NCBI GenBank assembly: GCA_030043855.1
Contig: JASHWW010000071.1
Coordinates: 1-33,683, forward strand
Source of the DNA: Thermoplasmata archaeon
Lineage (GTDB): Archaea; Thermoplasmatota; Thermoplasmata; Lutacidiplasmatales; UBA184
Length of the DNA stretch: 33,683 bases
Reading direction: 5' to 3'
In this document: positions 1 to 8,712 of the stretch, one piece after another
Numbering within the stretch: position 1 is the stretch's first letter
How the letters are laid out: each line of letters begins with the position of its first letter
Notes under the pieces: model-generated
Database searches by the model: none
Seen by the model: only the letters and a program-made list of their open reading frames with translations
What the model was told of the DNA's origin: nothing
Translations under genes and position numbers: made by a program

Positions 1-2168
1 GTCGCGATCTCGTGCCAGACCTGCGCGGCCGAGAGCCCGCCGAGGGTCGCGGTGAAGTTGTACTGGTTCGTCGTGTACAGACTCTCCGATGCCGAGACGT
101 TCGTCGGACCAGCGTAGATCCCGTCCGTCAGCGTCCCTCCGCTCCCCGGCAGCACGACCGTGACCACCCCGAAGACGAGCGGGACGACGACCGGCACCAA
201 CGGACCCAGCGTCGAGTTGTTCTGGATCTGGCCGGGGAGCCCGTCGACGGGGCCGTTCGTCACGCCGAAGTACGTGTAGCCGCCGGACTCCGCCGTGACG
301 GAGTTCGCGAGGGCGGCCGAGACCGACGCGCCGTACGCGGCGATCAGGACCACCGTGAAGATCACGAGGGCGAAGATGGTGAAGTTGACCGCGCTGCGGG
401 CCGGCTGCCGTCGCGGGTAGCCGAAGCCGACCCGGGCGACCGAGACCCGCCGACCCTTCCGACCGGCGAGGCGCGAGACCCCCGCGACGATCAGGTCGGC
501 GTTGTAGACGAATAGCAGAACGGCTCCCGTGACGAGCTCGATCCCCTCGACGAACACCGCGAAGATCGTCCCGCTATGGCCGGATCCGAGCAGCGCGCGG
601 TGGAGCGGGACCGTTCCGCCCCAGACGACGAGGAGGGCGCCGGCGACGGTGAACGCGTACCGATTCTTGACGAACCGCGTGGCGACCAGCGCGGCGCCGA
701 CGATGGCGAGCCCCAGCCCAATGAACGGGAGGCTGATGTCGCCGGTTCCCGTCCGGGTCCGGAGGAACAGGAGCCCGCCCAGCACGAGGAGCACCGCCCC
801 GAGGTAGGCGAGGTAAGTGTACGTCCGCACGGACGGGGGCGGCTCCGGGATCGACCGGATCGCGCGGACGATGTTGAGCCGGCTCACGCGGGCGCTCGCG
901 GCCGCGATGGTCGCCAGCGTCAGCAGGAAGCCGAGGACGTAGGCGATGACCAGGCTGGTCGCCGAGACCGTGAACGACGACTGGAACGCGGCGGCGACCT
1001 GGCTCGAGACCGAGCCGGAGCGCGTGTAGAGCGTGAGGAGGACAAACCCGACGGCGACGCCGAGGGCGGTCCCGGCGAGCGCGCTGACCGCGGCGTAGAC
1101 CGTCCCCTCGAAGTAGTAGACGTAGACGAGGGACCGACGGGGGAGCCCCACCGCCCGGAGCATCCCCATCTCGCCCTTCCGCTCCTCGGCGAGGGTCACG
1201 AAGATCCCGACGATGAGGAGCGCGCCCGCGACGATCGAGAACAGCCCGAGGACCAGGAACAGCGTGGCGATCGACTGACTCGAGGCGATCGCGGCGTTGA
1301 TCGCGGACTGCAGCACCGGGAATGCGGCGAGGCCATGGGGGCTCCCGGCCGCCACGAGGGTGGCGTTCAGGAAGGCGGTCACCGCGTCCGAGTGCGCGAC
1401 GCCGCCCTCGAGGGAGCCGACGTTCGTCACCGCCACGAAGTTGACGCGACCGCTCTCGTTCGCGACCTTCTGGGCCGTCGCGATCGTCACGAATGCGGTG
1501 TTCCCACCGAGGAATCCGCCTCGCGTGTCGTCCTTGACGATCCCCTGGACGACGAGCGGAACCGCGGAGACGCCGTAGAGCACCACCGCGTCCCCGGTCG
1601 ACGCGCCGACGTTCTGGGCCAACTGGTCGTCCAGAAGGACCCCACCGGCGGCCGGGCCCGCGGTGGTCGACCCGTTATCGAACGTGAAGTCGCCGAGCGC
1701 GGCGGCCGCGCTGGCGTTGACACCGACGATGTTGATCCCGGTCTCGGGGACGCCCGTCGCCCGATCGTAGACCGACCCACCGGCGACGATCTCCGGGGTC
1801 ACGCCGGCGATCAGCGGATTCGCGGCCGCCGCGGTGGAGAGGTTCGTCGCGACCCCGGTCGGGAAGTAGCTGTACGTCCCCGTCGCCGCTGCGACCGAGC
1901 TGTTGTAGACCGCCTCGTCCGTGAACCCCCAGGCCTGGTAGACGAAGTGGACCTCGACCGCCCCAACGGTGTCGTTGATGGTCAGGCTGCCCGAGATGAT
2001 CGTCGTCCCGATCAGCAGCCCGAGGACGATCAGGACCGTCCGCCAGCGGGCGCGTCGCACGTTGCGCATCCCGATCCGGAACGGCAGCCGGTTGCGCCAC
2101 GCGAGCACGGCGGAGACGAGGGCGACCACCAGGAGGAGGCCGAGGAGGACGGCAAACGTGGAGGCCAT
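1..2168 (-). CDS. MacB/FtsX-type ABC transporter permease (3' end outside window)
   Basis: Membrane subunit of an ABC exporter of the FtsX/MacB (ABC3) class. It would work with the ATPase encoded 15 nt upstream to move lipoproteins, peptides or drugs, or to signal across the membrane; the substrate cannot be read from sequence. I translated from the ATG at 2168-2166, and the frame stays open to base 1 (about 722 codons), so the C-terminus is missing. TM1 lies at about residues 3-23 and TM2 at about 46-64, followed by a large N-glycosylation-rich outer domain. A classic FtsX core at about residue 300-390 holds the cytoplasmic motif EERKGEMGMLRAVG between two TM segments. A second TM block begins near residue 590 (VNFTIFALVIFTVVLIAAYG), which suggests the two-FtsX-domain architecture. 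The family call is firm; the exported substrate is unknown. Confidence 0.85.
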   Translation of the reverse strand, partial: MASTFAVLLGLLLVVALVSAVLAWRNRLPFRIGMRNVRRARWRTVLIVLGLLIGTTIISGSLTINDTVGAVEVHFVYQAWGFTDEAVYNSSVAAATGTYSYFPTGVATNLSTAAAANPLIAGVTPEIVAGGSVYDRATGVPETGINIVGVNASAAAALGDFTFDNGSTTAGPAAGGVLLDDQLAQNVGASTGDAVVLYGVSAVPLVVQGIVKDDTRGGFLGGNTAFVTIATAQKVANESGRVNFVAVTNVGSLEGGVAHSDAVTAFLNATLVAAGSPHGLAAFPVLQSAINAAIASSQSIATLFLVLGLFSIVAGALLIVGIFVTLAEERKGEMGMLRAVGLPRRSLVYVYYFEGTVYAAVSALAGTALGVAVGFVLLTLYTRSGSVSSQVAAAFQSSFTVSATSLVIAYVLGFLLTLATIAAASARVSRLNIVRAIRSIPEPPPSVRTYTYLAYLGAVLLVLGGLLFLRTRTGTGDISLPFIGLGLAIVGAALVATRFVKNRYAFTVAGALLVVWGGTVPLHRALLGSGHSGTIFAVFVEGIELVTGAVLLFVYNADLIVAGVSRLAGRKGRRVSVARVGFGYPRRQPARSAVNFTIFALVIFTVVLIAAYGASVSAALANSVTAESGGYTYFGVTNGPVDGLPGQIQNNSTLGPLVPVVVPLVFGVVTVVLPGSGGTLTDGIYAGPTNVSASESLYTTNQYNFTATLGGLSAAQVWHEIA

Positions 2169-2183
2169 CGGACGCGTCTCCGC

Positions 2184-2873
2184 TCAGGGTGCGAATCGGC
2201 CGTCGAGCATCCGGACCGTCCGGTCGCACTTCGCCGCCACGGAGGCGTCGTGCGTCACGACCACGAGCGTCTGCCGAAGGCGCTGGTTCAGGTCCCGCAG
2301 CAGCCCGATCACCTGCTGGGCCCCCTCTTCGTCGAGGTTGCCGGTCGGCTCGTCGGCCCATACGATCGCCGGGTGGGCGACGAGCGCCCGGGCGAGCGAG
2401 ACCCGCTGTTGCTGACCCCCGCTCAGTTCGGCCGGGCGATGGTCGGCGCGGTTGGCCAGGTCGAGCTCCCCGAGCATCGCGAGCGCCGCGGTCCGTGCCT
2501 CCTTGGGGGACGCGCCGGCGATCAGCAGCGGCATCTCGACGTTCTCGGCCGCCGTGAACACCGGGAGCAGATTGTACGACTGGAAGACGAACCCCATCCG
2601 GCGCGCGCGGTACTCGCTCTTCTGGCGGTCCGGCAGCCGGTGGATGTCGACCCCCTCGATCGTCACCTGACCGCGGCTGATGTCGTCGAGCCCGGAGAAG
2701 CAGTTGAGGAACGTCGTCTTCCCGCAGCCGGAGGGGCCCATCACCGCGATCATCTCGCCGCGAGCGATCTCGATCGAGAGCCCCTGGAGTGCCTGGACCT
2801 GGGTCTCGCCCGAGCCGTAGACCTTCCACACGTCGGCCCCGCGGACGACCGGTTCCGACCCTGCCTGCGCCAT
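2184..2873 (-). CDS. ABC transporter ATP-binding protein (LolD/MacB family)
   Basis: ATPase subunit (229 aa) that powers the adjacent FtsX-type permease from the cytoplasmic face. All nucleotide-binding elements are visible in order: Walker A GPSGCGKTT (about residue 46), Q-loop FVFQSYN, ABC signature LSGGQQQR, Walker B IVWADEP with the catalytic Glu, D-loop (NLDEE) and H-loop THD. The length is normal for the LolD/MacB ATPase group, and the GQVTIEGVDIHRL stretch fits that group. The ATG at 2873 is preceded on the minus strand by a TATA-like CTTACAA at about 2900-2907, so the transcript is probably leaderless. The permease follows 15 nt downstream, so the two genes form an operon. Confidence 0.93.
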   Translation of the reverse strand: MAQAGSEPVVRGADVWKVYGSGETQVQALQGLSIEIARGEMIAVMGPSGCGKTTFLNCFSGLDDISRGQVTIEGVDIHRLPDRQKSEYRARRMGFVFQSYNLLPVFTAAENVEMPLLIAGASPKEARTAALAMLGELDLANRADHRPAELSGGQQQRVSLARALVAHPAIVWADEPTGNLDEEGAQQVIGLLRDLNQRLRQTLVVVTHDASVAAKCDRTVRMLDGRFAP

Positions 2874-2933
2874 GGTCGTTCCCTGCCAGACGGCTCGGGT
2901 TGTAAGCCTAATCCCTGGGGAACCGGGTCGTCG

Positions 2934-3608
2934 CTAGGCGTACCCGAACTGCCGCTTCGCGAACTCGGTCATCCGTTCGGGGCCCCAGGGAGGTTCCCAG
3001 ACGACCTCGACGGTCGCCCGCTTCGCGCCCGCGGCGGGGGCGGCCGCGGTCTCGACCTCCTTCACGAGCTCCTCGACGGCCGGGCATCCGGGGCTGGTCA
3101 TCGTCATCTGGATGGCGAGCTCCCCGTCGTCCTTCCACCGGATCCCGTAGATCAGCCCCAGGTCGACGATGTTCATCGGGATCTCCGGGTCGTAGATCGT
3201 CTTCAGGGCCTCCTTGACGCGAGCCTCGAGTTCGGGGGCGACCCCGGCACCGGCGGCGACCGGAGGCGCGGCCGGCGGCGGTCCTGTAGGGGCCTGGGCC
3301 GGCAGCCACGGACCGACGACCTCGAACCCCGGGGGAGTCCGGTCGGTCCGGTACCGGATCTCCGCATCGAGGAGGAACTTCTTGCTCGCCTCGTCGACGA
3401 GGAGCAGGATCCCGTCCACGGTGACCGGCACATCGCGGTGCGACGGCAGGTCGACCATCATCTGCGGATGCGGGTGCATGCCGCGCTCGACCCAGACCCG
3501 GATCCCGGACCCGTTCGGTCGTCCCGCGAGGGCATGGGCCAGCGCATCGCGCGCCGCGGGGGCGAGTCGGATCCGGATCGGCTCGTTCGGCGCCGGTTCC
3601 TTCGGCAT
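2934..3608 (-). CDS. A-type (HesB/IscA-like) domain fused to MIP18/DUF59 Fe-S assembly domain
   Basis: Predicted iron-sulfur cluster maturation factor, 224 aa. Residues about 10-100 resemble the A-type carrier (HesB/IscA/ErpA) fold: the opening IRIRLAPAARDALAHAL, the RVWVERG strand and the DGILLLVDEASKKFL segment match that family's layout. The three cluster-binding cysteines of A-type proteins are absent. A Pro/Ala linker (about 100-125) leads to a MIP18/PaaD/SufT-like domain (about 126-224) with YDPEIPMNIVDLGLIY, the conserved Cys in TSPGCP (C175, the only Cys in the protein) and a C-terminal WEPPWGPERMTEFAK motif. The ATG at 3608 is preferred over the in-frame GTG at 3626 because GGAGG sits 5 nt before it and a TATA-like GTAAACC (about 3642-3648) lies close to the GTG. 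The MIP18 call is firm; the A-type call rests on pattern only. Confidence 0.82.
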   Translation of the reverse strand: MPKEPAPNEPIRIRLAPAARDALAHALAGRPNGSGIRVWVERGMHPHPQMMVDLPSHRDVPVTVDGILLLVDEASKKFLLDAEIRYRTDRTPPGFEVVGPWLPAQAPTGPPPAAPPVAAGAGVAPELEARVKEALKTIYDPEIPMNIVDLGLIYGIRWKDDGELAIQMTMTSPGCPAVEELVKEVETAAAPAAGAKRATVEVVWEPPWGPERMTEFAKRQFGYA

Positions 3609-3681
3609 CGCTCCCTCCGCCGACACGCAGACCGTGCGGGGGTTTACGCCTGTCGTCGACCGCGGAGCGACGCGCGAGCGC

Positions 3682-4554
3682 TCAGCCGCCCGTCACGTCC
3701 AGGAGGAACTCGCGGACGGTCCCGAGGAACTCCCTCGGCTGCTCGAGGATCGCCATGTGGCTACTCCGGGGGAGGACCCGCAAGTGCGCGGGTTCGATCC
3801 GGTCGTTCATCTCCATCGACGGTTCGAGGAAGAAGTCGTACCGGCCGACGACCACGAGTGTCGGGACCTCGATCTTCGAGTAGTACCGTCGCCCGTCCCA
3901 GGCCGCGATCGTGCCGTCGACGACGAACTCATCGCCGGTCTGGGTGAGCATGGCGCGATAGACCGCTTGGCTCAGCTTCGTCGCCTTCCAGTCGGGCGGC
4001 GTGCCGCGCAGGAACCGCGTCTGGAACGGCCGATAGATCTTCTCGGACAGCGACTGGTACTCGGAGCCGTTGAACGCATGCGATCGGGTCAGCTCCCGGA
4101 GCCGGACCCGCTGCGACGGGGAGGCGGCGCCGAGCGCCATCCGTCCCGCCTGACGGACCTCCTCCGCGCTCCCGGCGGTCGCGCACAAGAGGAGCGACGT
4201 CAGCCGTCGCTCGTACCGGTGCGCGTACTCGAGCGCCACGAATCCGCCGGCGGAGTAACCGAGCAGGTGGAGCTCCTCGATCTTCAGCGCCCGGCGGATC
4301 GCCTCGACGTCCTCCGCCATCGCCTCGATCGTGAACTCGCTCGCCCGCTTGGGGGACCAACTGTGCCCGACCCCTCGCGGGTGAAACAGGATCACGCGCA
4401 GGTTCGCGTTCGCGAGCTTCAGGAACGCCCGGAGGTAATGGTAGGTCAGGCCCGGTCCTCCGGGATGGACGAGGAGCGTGGCCGGACCCGTCCCTTGGGA
4501 AACGTACTCGAACGAGCGCCCTCCCCCGACGGAGACGCGACGCAGGCGGGCCAT
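3682..4554 (-). CDS. alpha/beta hydrolase, proline iminopeptidase-like
   Basis: Serine hydrolase of the alpha/beta fold, 290 aa. It is closest in layout to proline iminopeptidases and tricorn-interacting factor F1. The oxyanion-hole motif HPGGPG is at residues 30-35, the nucleophile elbow GYSAGG has Ser101, the acid is probably Asp240 (VVGRYDFF), and the catalytic His is His266 (RSSHMAILEQP). The cap region spans roughly residues 130-215. A TATA-like CCTTTTGAC at about 4576-4584 on the minus strand lies about 25 nt before the ATG, so the transcript should be leaderless and monocistronic. Cleavage of N-terminal proline is plausible, but esterase or C-C hydrolase activity cannot be excluded because the substrate pocket is not diagnostic. 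Confidence 0.85.
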   Translation of the reverse strand: MARLRRVSVGGGRSFEYVSQGTGPATLLVHPGGPGLTYHYLRAFLKLANANLRVILFHPRGVGHSWSPKRASEFTIEAMAEDVEAIRRALKIEELHLLGYSAGGFVALEYAHRYERRLTSLLLCATAGSAEEVRQAGRMALGAASPSQRVRLRELTRSHAFNGSEYQSLSEKIYRPFQTRFLRGTPPDWKATKLSQAVYRAMLTQTGDEFVVDGTIAAWDGRRYYSKIEVPTLVVVGRYDFFLEPSMEMNDRIEPAHLRVLPRSSHMAILEQPREFLGTVREFLLDVTGG

Positions 4555-4673
4555 CGGCTCCGGTAGGGAATCCGGGTCAAAAGGCGTGCGATGCCGCGCG
4601 GGGCGGAGGCCGGACTCCTTATCGTCGGTCCGGCCCTGTCGGCCTCGCGCTGCGGCGCGGGAACCGGCGGACC

Positions 4674-5789
4674 ATGCTCGTGCGCTCGGCTCGCTTGATC
4701 GAGGCCGAGCTCGACCTGCTCGAACCGTTCGAGACCAGCTTTGGCGTCGAGCGACGACGCCGATTCCTCCTCCTCCGCCTCGAGACGCGGGACGGCCTCG
4801 TCGGGTGGGGGGAGTGCGTGGCGGGCCGGGAACCGCTCTACTCGAGCGAGTCCGTCGCCACCGCCGAGTGGGTCCTTGCGGAGTACTTCCTGCCGTGGTT
4901 GCTCGACCTGCGGCGCCCGTCGGCCGAGACGTTCGGGCGGCTCGCCGCCCGGTTTCGCGGGCAGCGGATGGCCCGTGCGGTCGTCGAGGGGGCTCTGCTC
5001 GACCTGTGGGCCCAGAAGGCCGGACGACCGCTCGGCGAGATGCTCGGGGGACGTCGTCGACGCGTGGAGGTGGGTGTCAGCGTCGGGATTCACGCGTCGC
5101 CGGATCGTCTCGTGCGTCGGGTGGGTCGGTACCTGGACGCCGGCTACCGTCGCGTCAAGTTGAAGGTGCGCCCCGGGTGGGACGCGGTCCCCGTCGCGGC
5201 GGTCCGCCGCGCTTTTCCGGATGTCGAGATCTGGGTCGACGCAAACCAGGCGTACGGGCCCTCGGCGACCGGCCGAATTCGACGCTGGGCGTCGCGATCC
5301 CGCGTGGCCCAGGTGGAGCAGCCCTTCCCCGAGCGCGCGATCCGTGCGCACGCGGCATTGGTACGGGGGGCGGGGTTCCGGGTCTGCCTGGACGAGTCGA
5401 TCGTGGATCGGCCGTCGCTCGAGGATGCCCTCGGAGGGCGGGCGCTCACCAGCCTGAACGTCAAGGTCGGTCGGGTCGGGGGCCTCCGGAGCGCGCTGGA
5501 TCTGGGCCGGCGCGCCCGCGCGGCGGGGATTGCGGCGTGGGTCGGCGGGATGCTGGAGAGCGGGATCGGTCGGGCGGCGAACGTGCATCTCGCGTCGCAC
5601 GCCGCGTTCGGCCTGCCCGGGGACCTGTCCGCCAGCGATCGGTACTACGCGGACGACCTGCTCGAGCGACCGTTCGTCCTCGGACCGGGCAGTACGCTCG
5701 AGGTTCCCCGTGGGGCCGGCCTCGGGGTGGAGATCTCGGACCGGGCCGTGCGTCGCGCGACCCGTCGGAGCCGGACCTTCCGGGCGTGA
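4674..5789 (+). CDS. menC: o-succinylbenzoate synthase / N-acylamino-acid racemase (enolase superfamily)
   Basis: Enolase-superfamily enzyme of the MenC/NSAAR type, 371 aa. It either dehydrates SHCHC to o-succinylbenzoate in menaquinone synthesis or racemises N-succinyl/N-acyl amino acids; many family members do both. The N-terminal capping domain (1-125) precedes the barrel. Catalytic lysines are in VKLKV (K162, K164) and NVKVGRVGG (K264). Metal ligands are D189 (VDANQAY), E215 (VEQPF) and D240 (LDESI). The SFG segment at 22-24 of the 20s loop is typical of the family. A TTATC box near 4619 could be the promoter. No other men gene is in the window, so the racemase role stays open. A COG3375-like GNAT protein, a frequent partner of such racemases, lies at 15083. 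Confidence 0.85.
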   Translation: MLVRSARLIEAELDLLEPFETSFGVERRRRFLLLRLETRDGLVGWGECVAGREPLYSSESVATAEWVLAEYFLPWLLDLRRPSAETFGRLAARFRGQRMARAVVEGALLDLWAQKAGRPLGEMLGGRRRRVEVGVSVGIHASPDRLVRRVGRYLDAGYRRVKLKVRPGWDAVPVAAVRRAFPDVEIWVDANQAYGPSATGRIRRWASRSRVAQVEQPFPERAIRAHAALVRGAGFRVCLDESIVDRPSLEDALGGRALTSLNVKVGRVGGLRSALDLGRRARAAGIAAWVGGMLESGIGRAANVHLASHAAFGLPGDLSASDRYYADDLLERPFVLGPGSTLEVPRGAGLGVEISDRAVRRATRRSRTFRA

Positions 5790-5877
5790 CTCGGATCCCG
5801 ACGTCGGCGACCGTGGGGGTGGAGGGTCGGACCCGGGGTGGGAGCCGGTCCGGCGGGCGGGTGGAGGCCGTGGACCG

Positions 5878-6648
5878 CTACTGCACCGGACCGAATTCGA
5901 GACGGCGGAACATCGCGACGGCCAGACCGAACGTCGCCAGGGCGAGACCCCCGAGGACGATCCCGGCCGTCAGGTCGCCCGGCCCGAACGAGTGCGTGAA
6001 CGCGTCGCGCACGGTGTTCGCGGCGTAGGTGAGCGGGTTGGCGTACACCACGACCTTCAGCACGACCGGGGTCTTCGACGAGACCGGGTAGTAGACGGTC
6101 GAGATGAAGATCAGGAAGTACTGCAGCAGCGACTGGATCGTGAAGTAGAGGTTCGCCGACCGGATCCGGCTGCCGATCGCGATCAGCAGTCCGCCGAAGA
6201 ACGTCGCGCCCAGCCCGATGGTCGCCAGGATGACGGCGAGCTCGACCGCGGAGAGGGTCGGGAGCCCAGCCAACGGGAGCGCGACGAGCGCCATGATGCC
6301 GACGCCCACCAGCGCGAACAGGAGCGTCGTGAGCAGCAACGCGGCCAGGTACTCGTAGCGGCGGAACGGACCGGAGAAGATCTGCTCGACCATCGACCAG
6401 CGGCGGTCGAGCCAGAAGATCCGACCGGCGAGAACGGCCCCGGTGATCATCTGCGAGGCGATCATCCCCGGGACGAGGAACGCGACGTAACTGCCCGAGG
6501 CGCCGACCGACGGGATCAGCTGGTTGAACATCGTCCCCAGGATCACGATCAGGAACGCCGGCTGCCCGAACATCACGAGCAGGGTGATCGGGTCGATGCT
6601 CGCCCGGAAGTTTCGGACGACGAGGCGGAGGACCGGCGGGAGCGTCAC
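5878..6648 (-). CDS. ABC-2 type transporter permease
   Basis: Six-TM ABC-2 permease (256 aa), partner of the ATPase encoded immediately upstream. The GTG at 6648-6646 overlaps the ATPase stop (GTGA), so translation should be coupled. The open frame runs far upstream of this GTG, but that extension is an antisense-like Arg/Pro-rich shadow of the ATPase gene and not real. Hydrophobic segments begin near residues 21, 55 and 100 and continue to the C-terminus. The region GPFRRYEYLAALLLTTLLFAL and the following turn match the ABC2_membrane family (DrrB/NodJ-like). The protein probably exports a drug, lipid or polysaccharide precursor; the substrate is not deducible. Confidence 0.88.
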   Translation of the reverse strand: MTLPPVLRLVVRNFRASIDPITLLVMFGQPAFLIVILGTMFNQLIPSVGASGSYVAFLVPGMIASQMITGAVLAGRIFWLDRRWSMVEQIFSGPFRRYEYLAALLLTTLLFALVGVGIMALVALPLAGLPTLSAVELAVILATIGLGATFFGGLLIAIGSRIRSANLYFTIQSLLQYFLIFISTVYYPVSSKTPVVLKVVVYANPLTYAANTVRDAFTHSFGPGDLTAGIVLGGLALATFGLAVAMFRRLEFGPVQ

Positions 6649-7643
6649 GCGCGTCGCCTCGCCAACGTGCCCTCGGGCGCGGGACCCTCGGAGACGATGT
6701 GCACGAACGCTTCCTCGAGGGTCGCCTCGCGCACGGCGATCCGGGTCATCTCGACGCCCCGAGCACCGGCCCACCGGGCCAGCGAGGCGACCAGCGACTC
6801 GGCGTTCGCCGCCTGGAAGAGCAGCAGGTCCGCCCGCCGCTCGATCCACGAGAACCCGTCGCCGTCGTGGGCCAGCAGGGCATCGAGCTCCTGCGCCTCG
6901 ACGGGGTTGAGCGCGCGCTCGAACTCCGCCTCGACCGTCCGGGCGCCGCGGTACGCCCGTTTGATCTCCGCGGGAGGTCCGACCGTACGGAGCCGGCCGT
7001 CGCTCATGACGCCGATCCGGTCGCAGAGGCGGTCGGCCTCGTGCAGGATGTGCGTCGTGAAGACGATCGAGAGGCCGGCGCGGGCGCGGGTCGCCAAGTA
7101 ATCGAGGATCCGACTCCGCGTGAGGGCGTCCAGTCCGACGGTCGGCTCGTCCAGGAAGAGGAGCTCCATGTCGTGCATCAGCTCCCGGGCGACCTGGAAA
7201 CGTCGCCGTTCGCCGCCCGACAGGGCCCAGGGCTTGCGCTCCCGCATCGGGCCCAGCTCGAACAGCTCGAGCATCTCTTCCGCCCGGCTCTTCGCGGTCT
7301 CGCGGTCGACCCCCCACAGGAACGCGTAGAGGCGCAGGTTCTGTTCGACGCTCACGAAGTCGAGCGATTCCGACTGCAGTACGACCCCGATGCGAGCCCG
7401 TTCCGCCCGGCCGCACGCGGTGAGCTCTTTGCCGAACAGTCGGCCGCCGCCTTCGGTCGGAGGGAGCAGCGTCGTCAGCAGTCGGACCGTGGTGGTCTTC
7501 CCGGCACCGTTCCGACCGAGCAGTCCGAAGACCTCCCCGCGTCGGAGTTGGAAGTCGAGGTGCCGCACGGCGAACTGGCCGGGCCGGTAGGCGTACCCCA
7601 GGTCCCGGGCTTCCGCGATGATCTCGGTTCCGGTCGTGCGCAT
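6645..7643 (-). CDS. ABC-2 type transporter ATP-binding protein (DrrA/CcmA-like)
   Basis: ATPase subunit, 332 aa, of the exporter formed with the overlapping permease gene. Motifs in order: Walker A GRNGAGKTT (about residue 43), Q-loop VVLQSESLDF, signature LSGGERRRF, Walker B LLFLDEPT, and H-loop TTHILHEAD. The roughly 100-residue tail after the nucleotide-binding domain (from about residue 230) is typical of DrrA-like ATPases and contains the IAVREATLEEAFVHIV motif common near their C-termini. The ATG at 7643 gives a natural N-terminus. No convincing TATA element was seen in the 100 bp upstream. Confidence 0.92.
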   Translation of the reverse strand: MRTTGTEIIAEARDLGYAYRPGQFAVRHLDFQLRRGEVFGLLGRNGAGKTTTVRLLTTLLPPTEGGGRLFGKELTACGRAERARIGVVLQSESLDFVSVEQNLRLYAFLWGVDRETAKSRAEEMLELFELGPMRERKPWALSGGERRRFQVARELMHDMELLFLDEPTVGLDALTRSRILDYLATRARAGLSIVFTTHILHEADRLCDRIGVMSDGRLRTVGPPAEIKRAYRGARTVEAEFERALNPVEAQELDALLAHDGDGFSWIERRADLLLFQAANAESLVASLARWAGARGVEMTRIAVREATLEEAFVHIVSEGPAPEGTLARRRA

Positions 7644-7820
7644 CGGTACGGTCGGCCGCTGGCGCGCGCCCCTCTCGCTCTGGGCGCGGCCCGAGGCAAG
7701 CGAAGGCGTACGGCGAGGACGACCGCCGACCTACCCCCACCGGCTCGTAATGTTTGCCGCCCGGTCCCGGGGGCGGCCACGCAGGCTAAAGGGGGCGGCG
7801 TCCCCTGCCACGCTCGGACG

Positions 7821-8615
7821 ATGGCGACGGCGGCGGACCGGCTGGGGGGGTTCCCCCGCTGGGTGACCGAGGAGTACTGGATGGAGACCCGTCGCTCGAT
7901 CCTGACCGCACCGGCCCATCCCTCCGCGTTCCGGCGGGCCGCGCGGAACGCCCGGGAGCTCGTTCCCCGGCTCGCGGAGTTTACGGGGTCCACGGCGACC
8001 GAAATGCACCGATGGCTGGCGGAGGTGCGACGCCGGCGCCTCGCCCAGGAGATCCGGCGGCGCTGCCCCACGGCCTCCGGCATGGGCGGTCCGGCCGCCG
8101 AGGTCCTCTACCTCTTCGCGCGGGCCGCGCGGCCTCGCGCGATCGTGGAGACCGGCGTCGAACTGGGGGTGAGCAGCGCGTACTTCCTGCAAGCCCTCGA
8201 CGACAACGGCAGCGGGGAACTGTGGTCGATCGACCTCCCGTTCGTCGGGGGAGGACACACGAACGCCGACGGGCGGTTCGATGCGGCGCACGTGGACACG
8301 ACGGGCGACGTCGGACGGGCCGTACCGGACCGACTTCGCCGACGGTGGCACCTATCGTTGGGCGACGCCCGGGAACTGCTGCCGACGCTTCCGCTGTCCG
8401 GCCCGTGGGACGTGTTCTTCCACGATTCCGAACACACCCGGGCCCACATGCTCTGGGAGTTCGAGACGGCGTGGCCGAAGATCCCGGCCGGCGGATTCCT
8501 GCTCTCCGACGACATCCCCGAGAACGACGCGTTCTCGACGTTCGCCGCGTCGGTGGGGCGCCCCTCCTTCCGGTGGCTGCGCCGGGGAGCCCTTCGCAGA
8601 CCGGCCACCGCGTAA
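7821..8615 (+). CDS. class I SAM-dependent methyltransferase (Methyltransf_24-like)
   Basis: Predicted S-adenosylmethionine-dependent methyltransferase, 264 aa. The SAM-binding motif I is ARAIVETGVELGVSSAYFL-like: acidic Glu, then Gly-rich turn, at about residue 110. Motif II is GELWSIDLP (Asp binding the ribose). Later strands are HLSLGDARELLPTL and WDVFFHDSEHTRAHM, which match the CmcI/Methyltransf_24 group of small-molecule O-methyltransferases. About 90 N-terminal residues precede the Rossmann core. The ATG at 7821 was chosen because a TATA-like GGCTAAAGG (7785-7793) lies about 30 nt upstream; the frame is open much further 5', but that part is a shadow of the ABC-2 ATPase gene. The substrate is unknown. 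Confidence 0.82.
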   Translation: MATAADRLGGFPRWVTEEYWMETRRSILTAPAHPSAFRRAARNARELVPRLAEFTGSTATEMHRWLAEVRRRRLAQEIRRRCPTASGMGGPAAEVLYLFARAARPRAIVETGVELGVSSAYFLQALDDNGSGELWSIDLPFVGGGHTNADGRFDAAHVDTTGDVGRAVPDRLRRRWHLSLGDARELLPTLPLSGPWDVFFHDSEHTRAHMLWEFETAWPKIPAGGFLLSDDIPENDAFSTFAASVGRPSFRWLRRGALRRPATA

Positions 8616-8680
8616 CGTCCCCCGCCCGGCCCCGGGCGCGTACGGCACGGGCGTTCGACGATCGGCACCGGGTACGATTC

Positions 8681-8692
8681 GTGTATATACAC
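8681..8692 (+). promoter_or_regulatory. TATA box inside a perfect 12-bp palindrome (promoter/operator of ArsR operon)
   Basis: GTGTATATACAC is its own reverse complement. It contains the only TATA-like element before the ArsR gene, and its centre lies about 26 nt before the ATG at 8713, the correct spacing for a leaderless archaeal transcript. A dimeric ArsR repressor binding here would block TBP directly. Autorepression is inferred. Confidence 0.6.
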
Positions 8693-8712
8693 CAGACGCG
8701 ATATTCGGGTGG

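Noticed and set aside
576..3947. Very long plus-strand open frame (1123 codons) opposite the ABC exporter and Fe-S genes
   Set aside because: Arg/Asp/Gly-rich low-complexity translation with no domain; it is antisense to genes with clear families. High GC makes stop codons rare in shadow frames.
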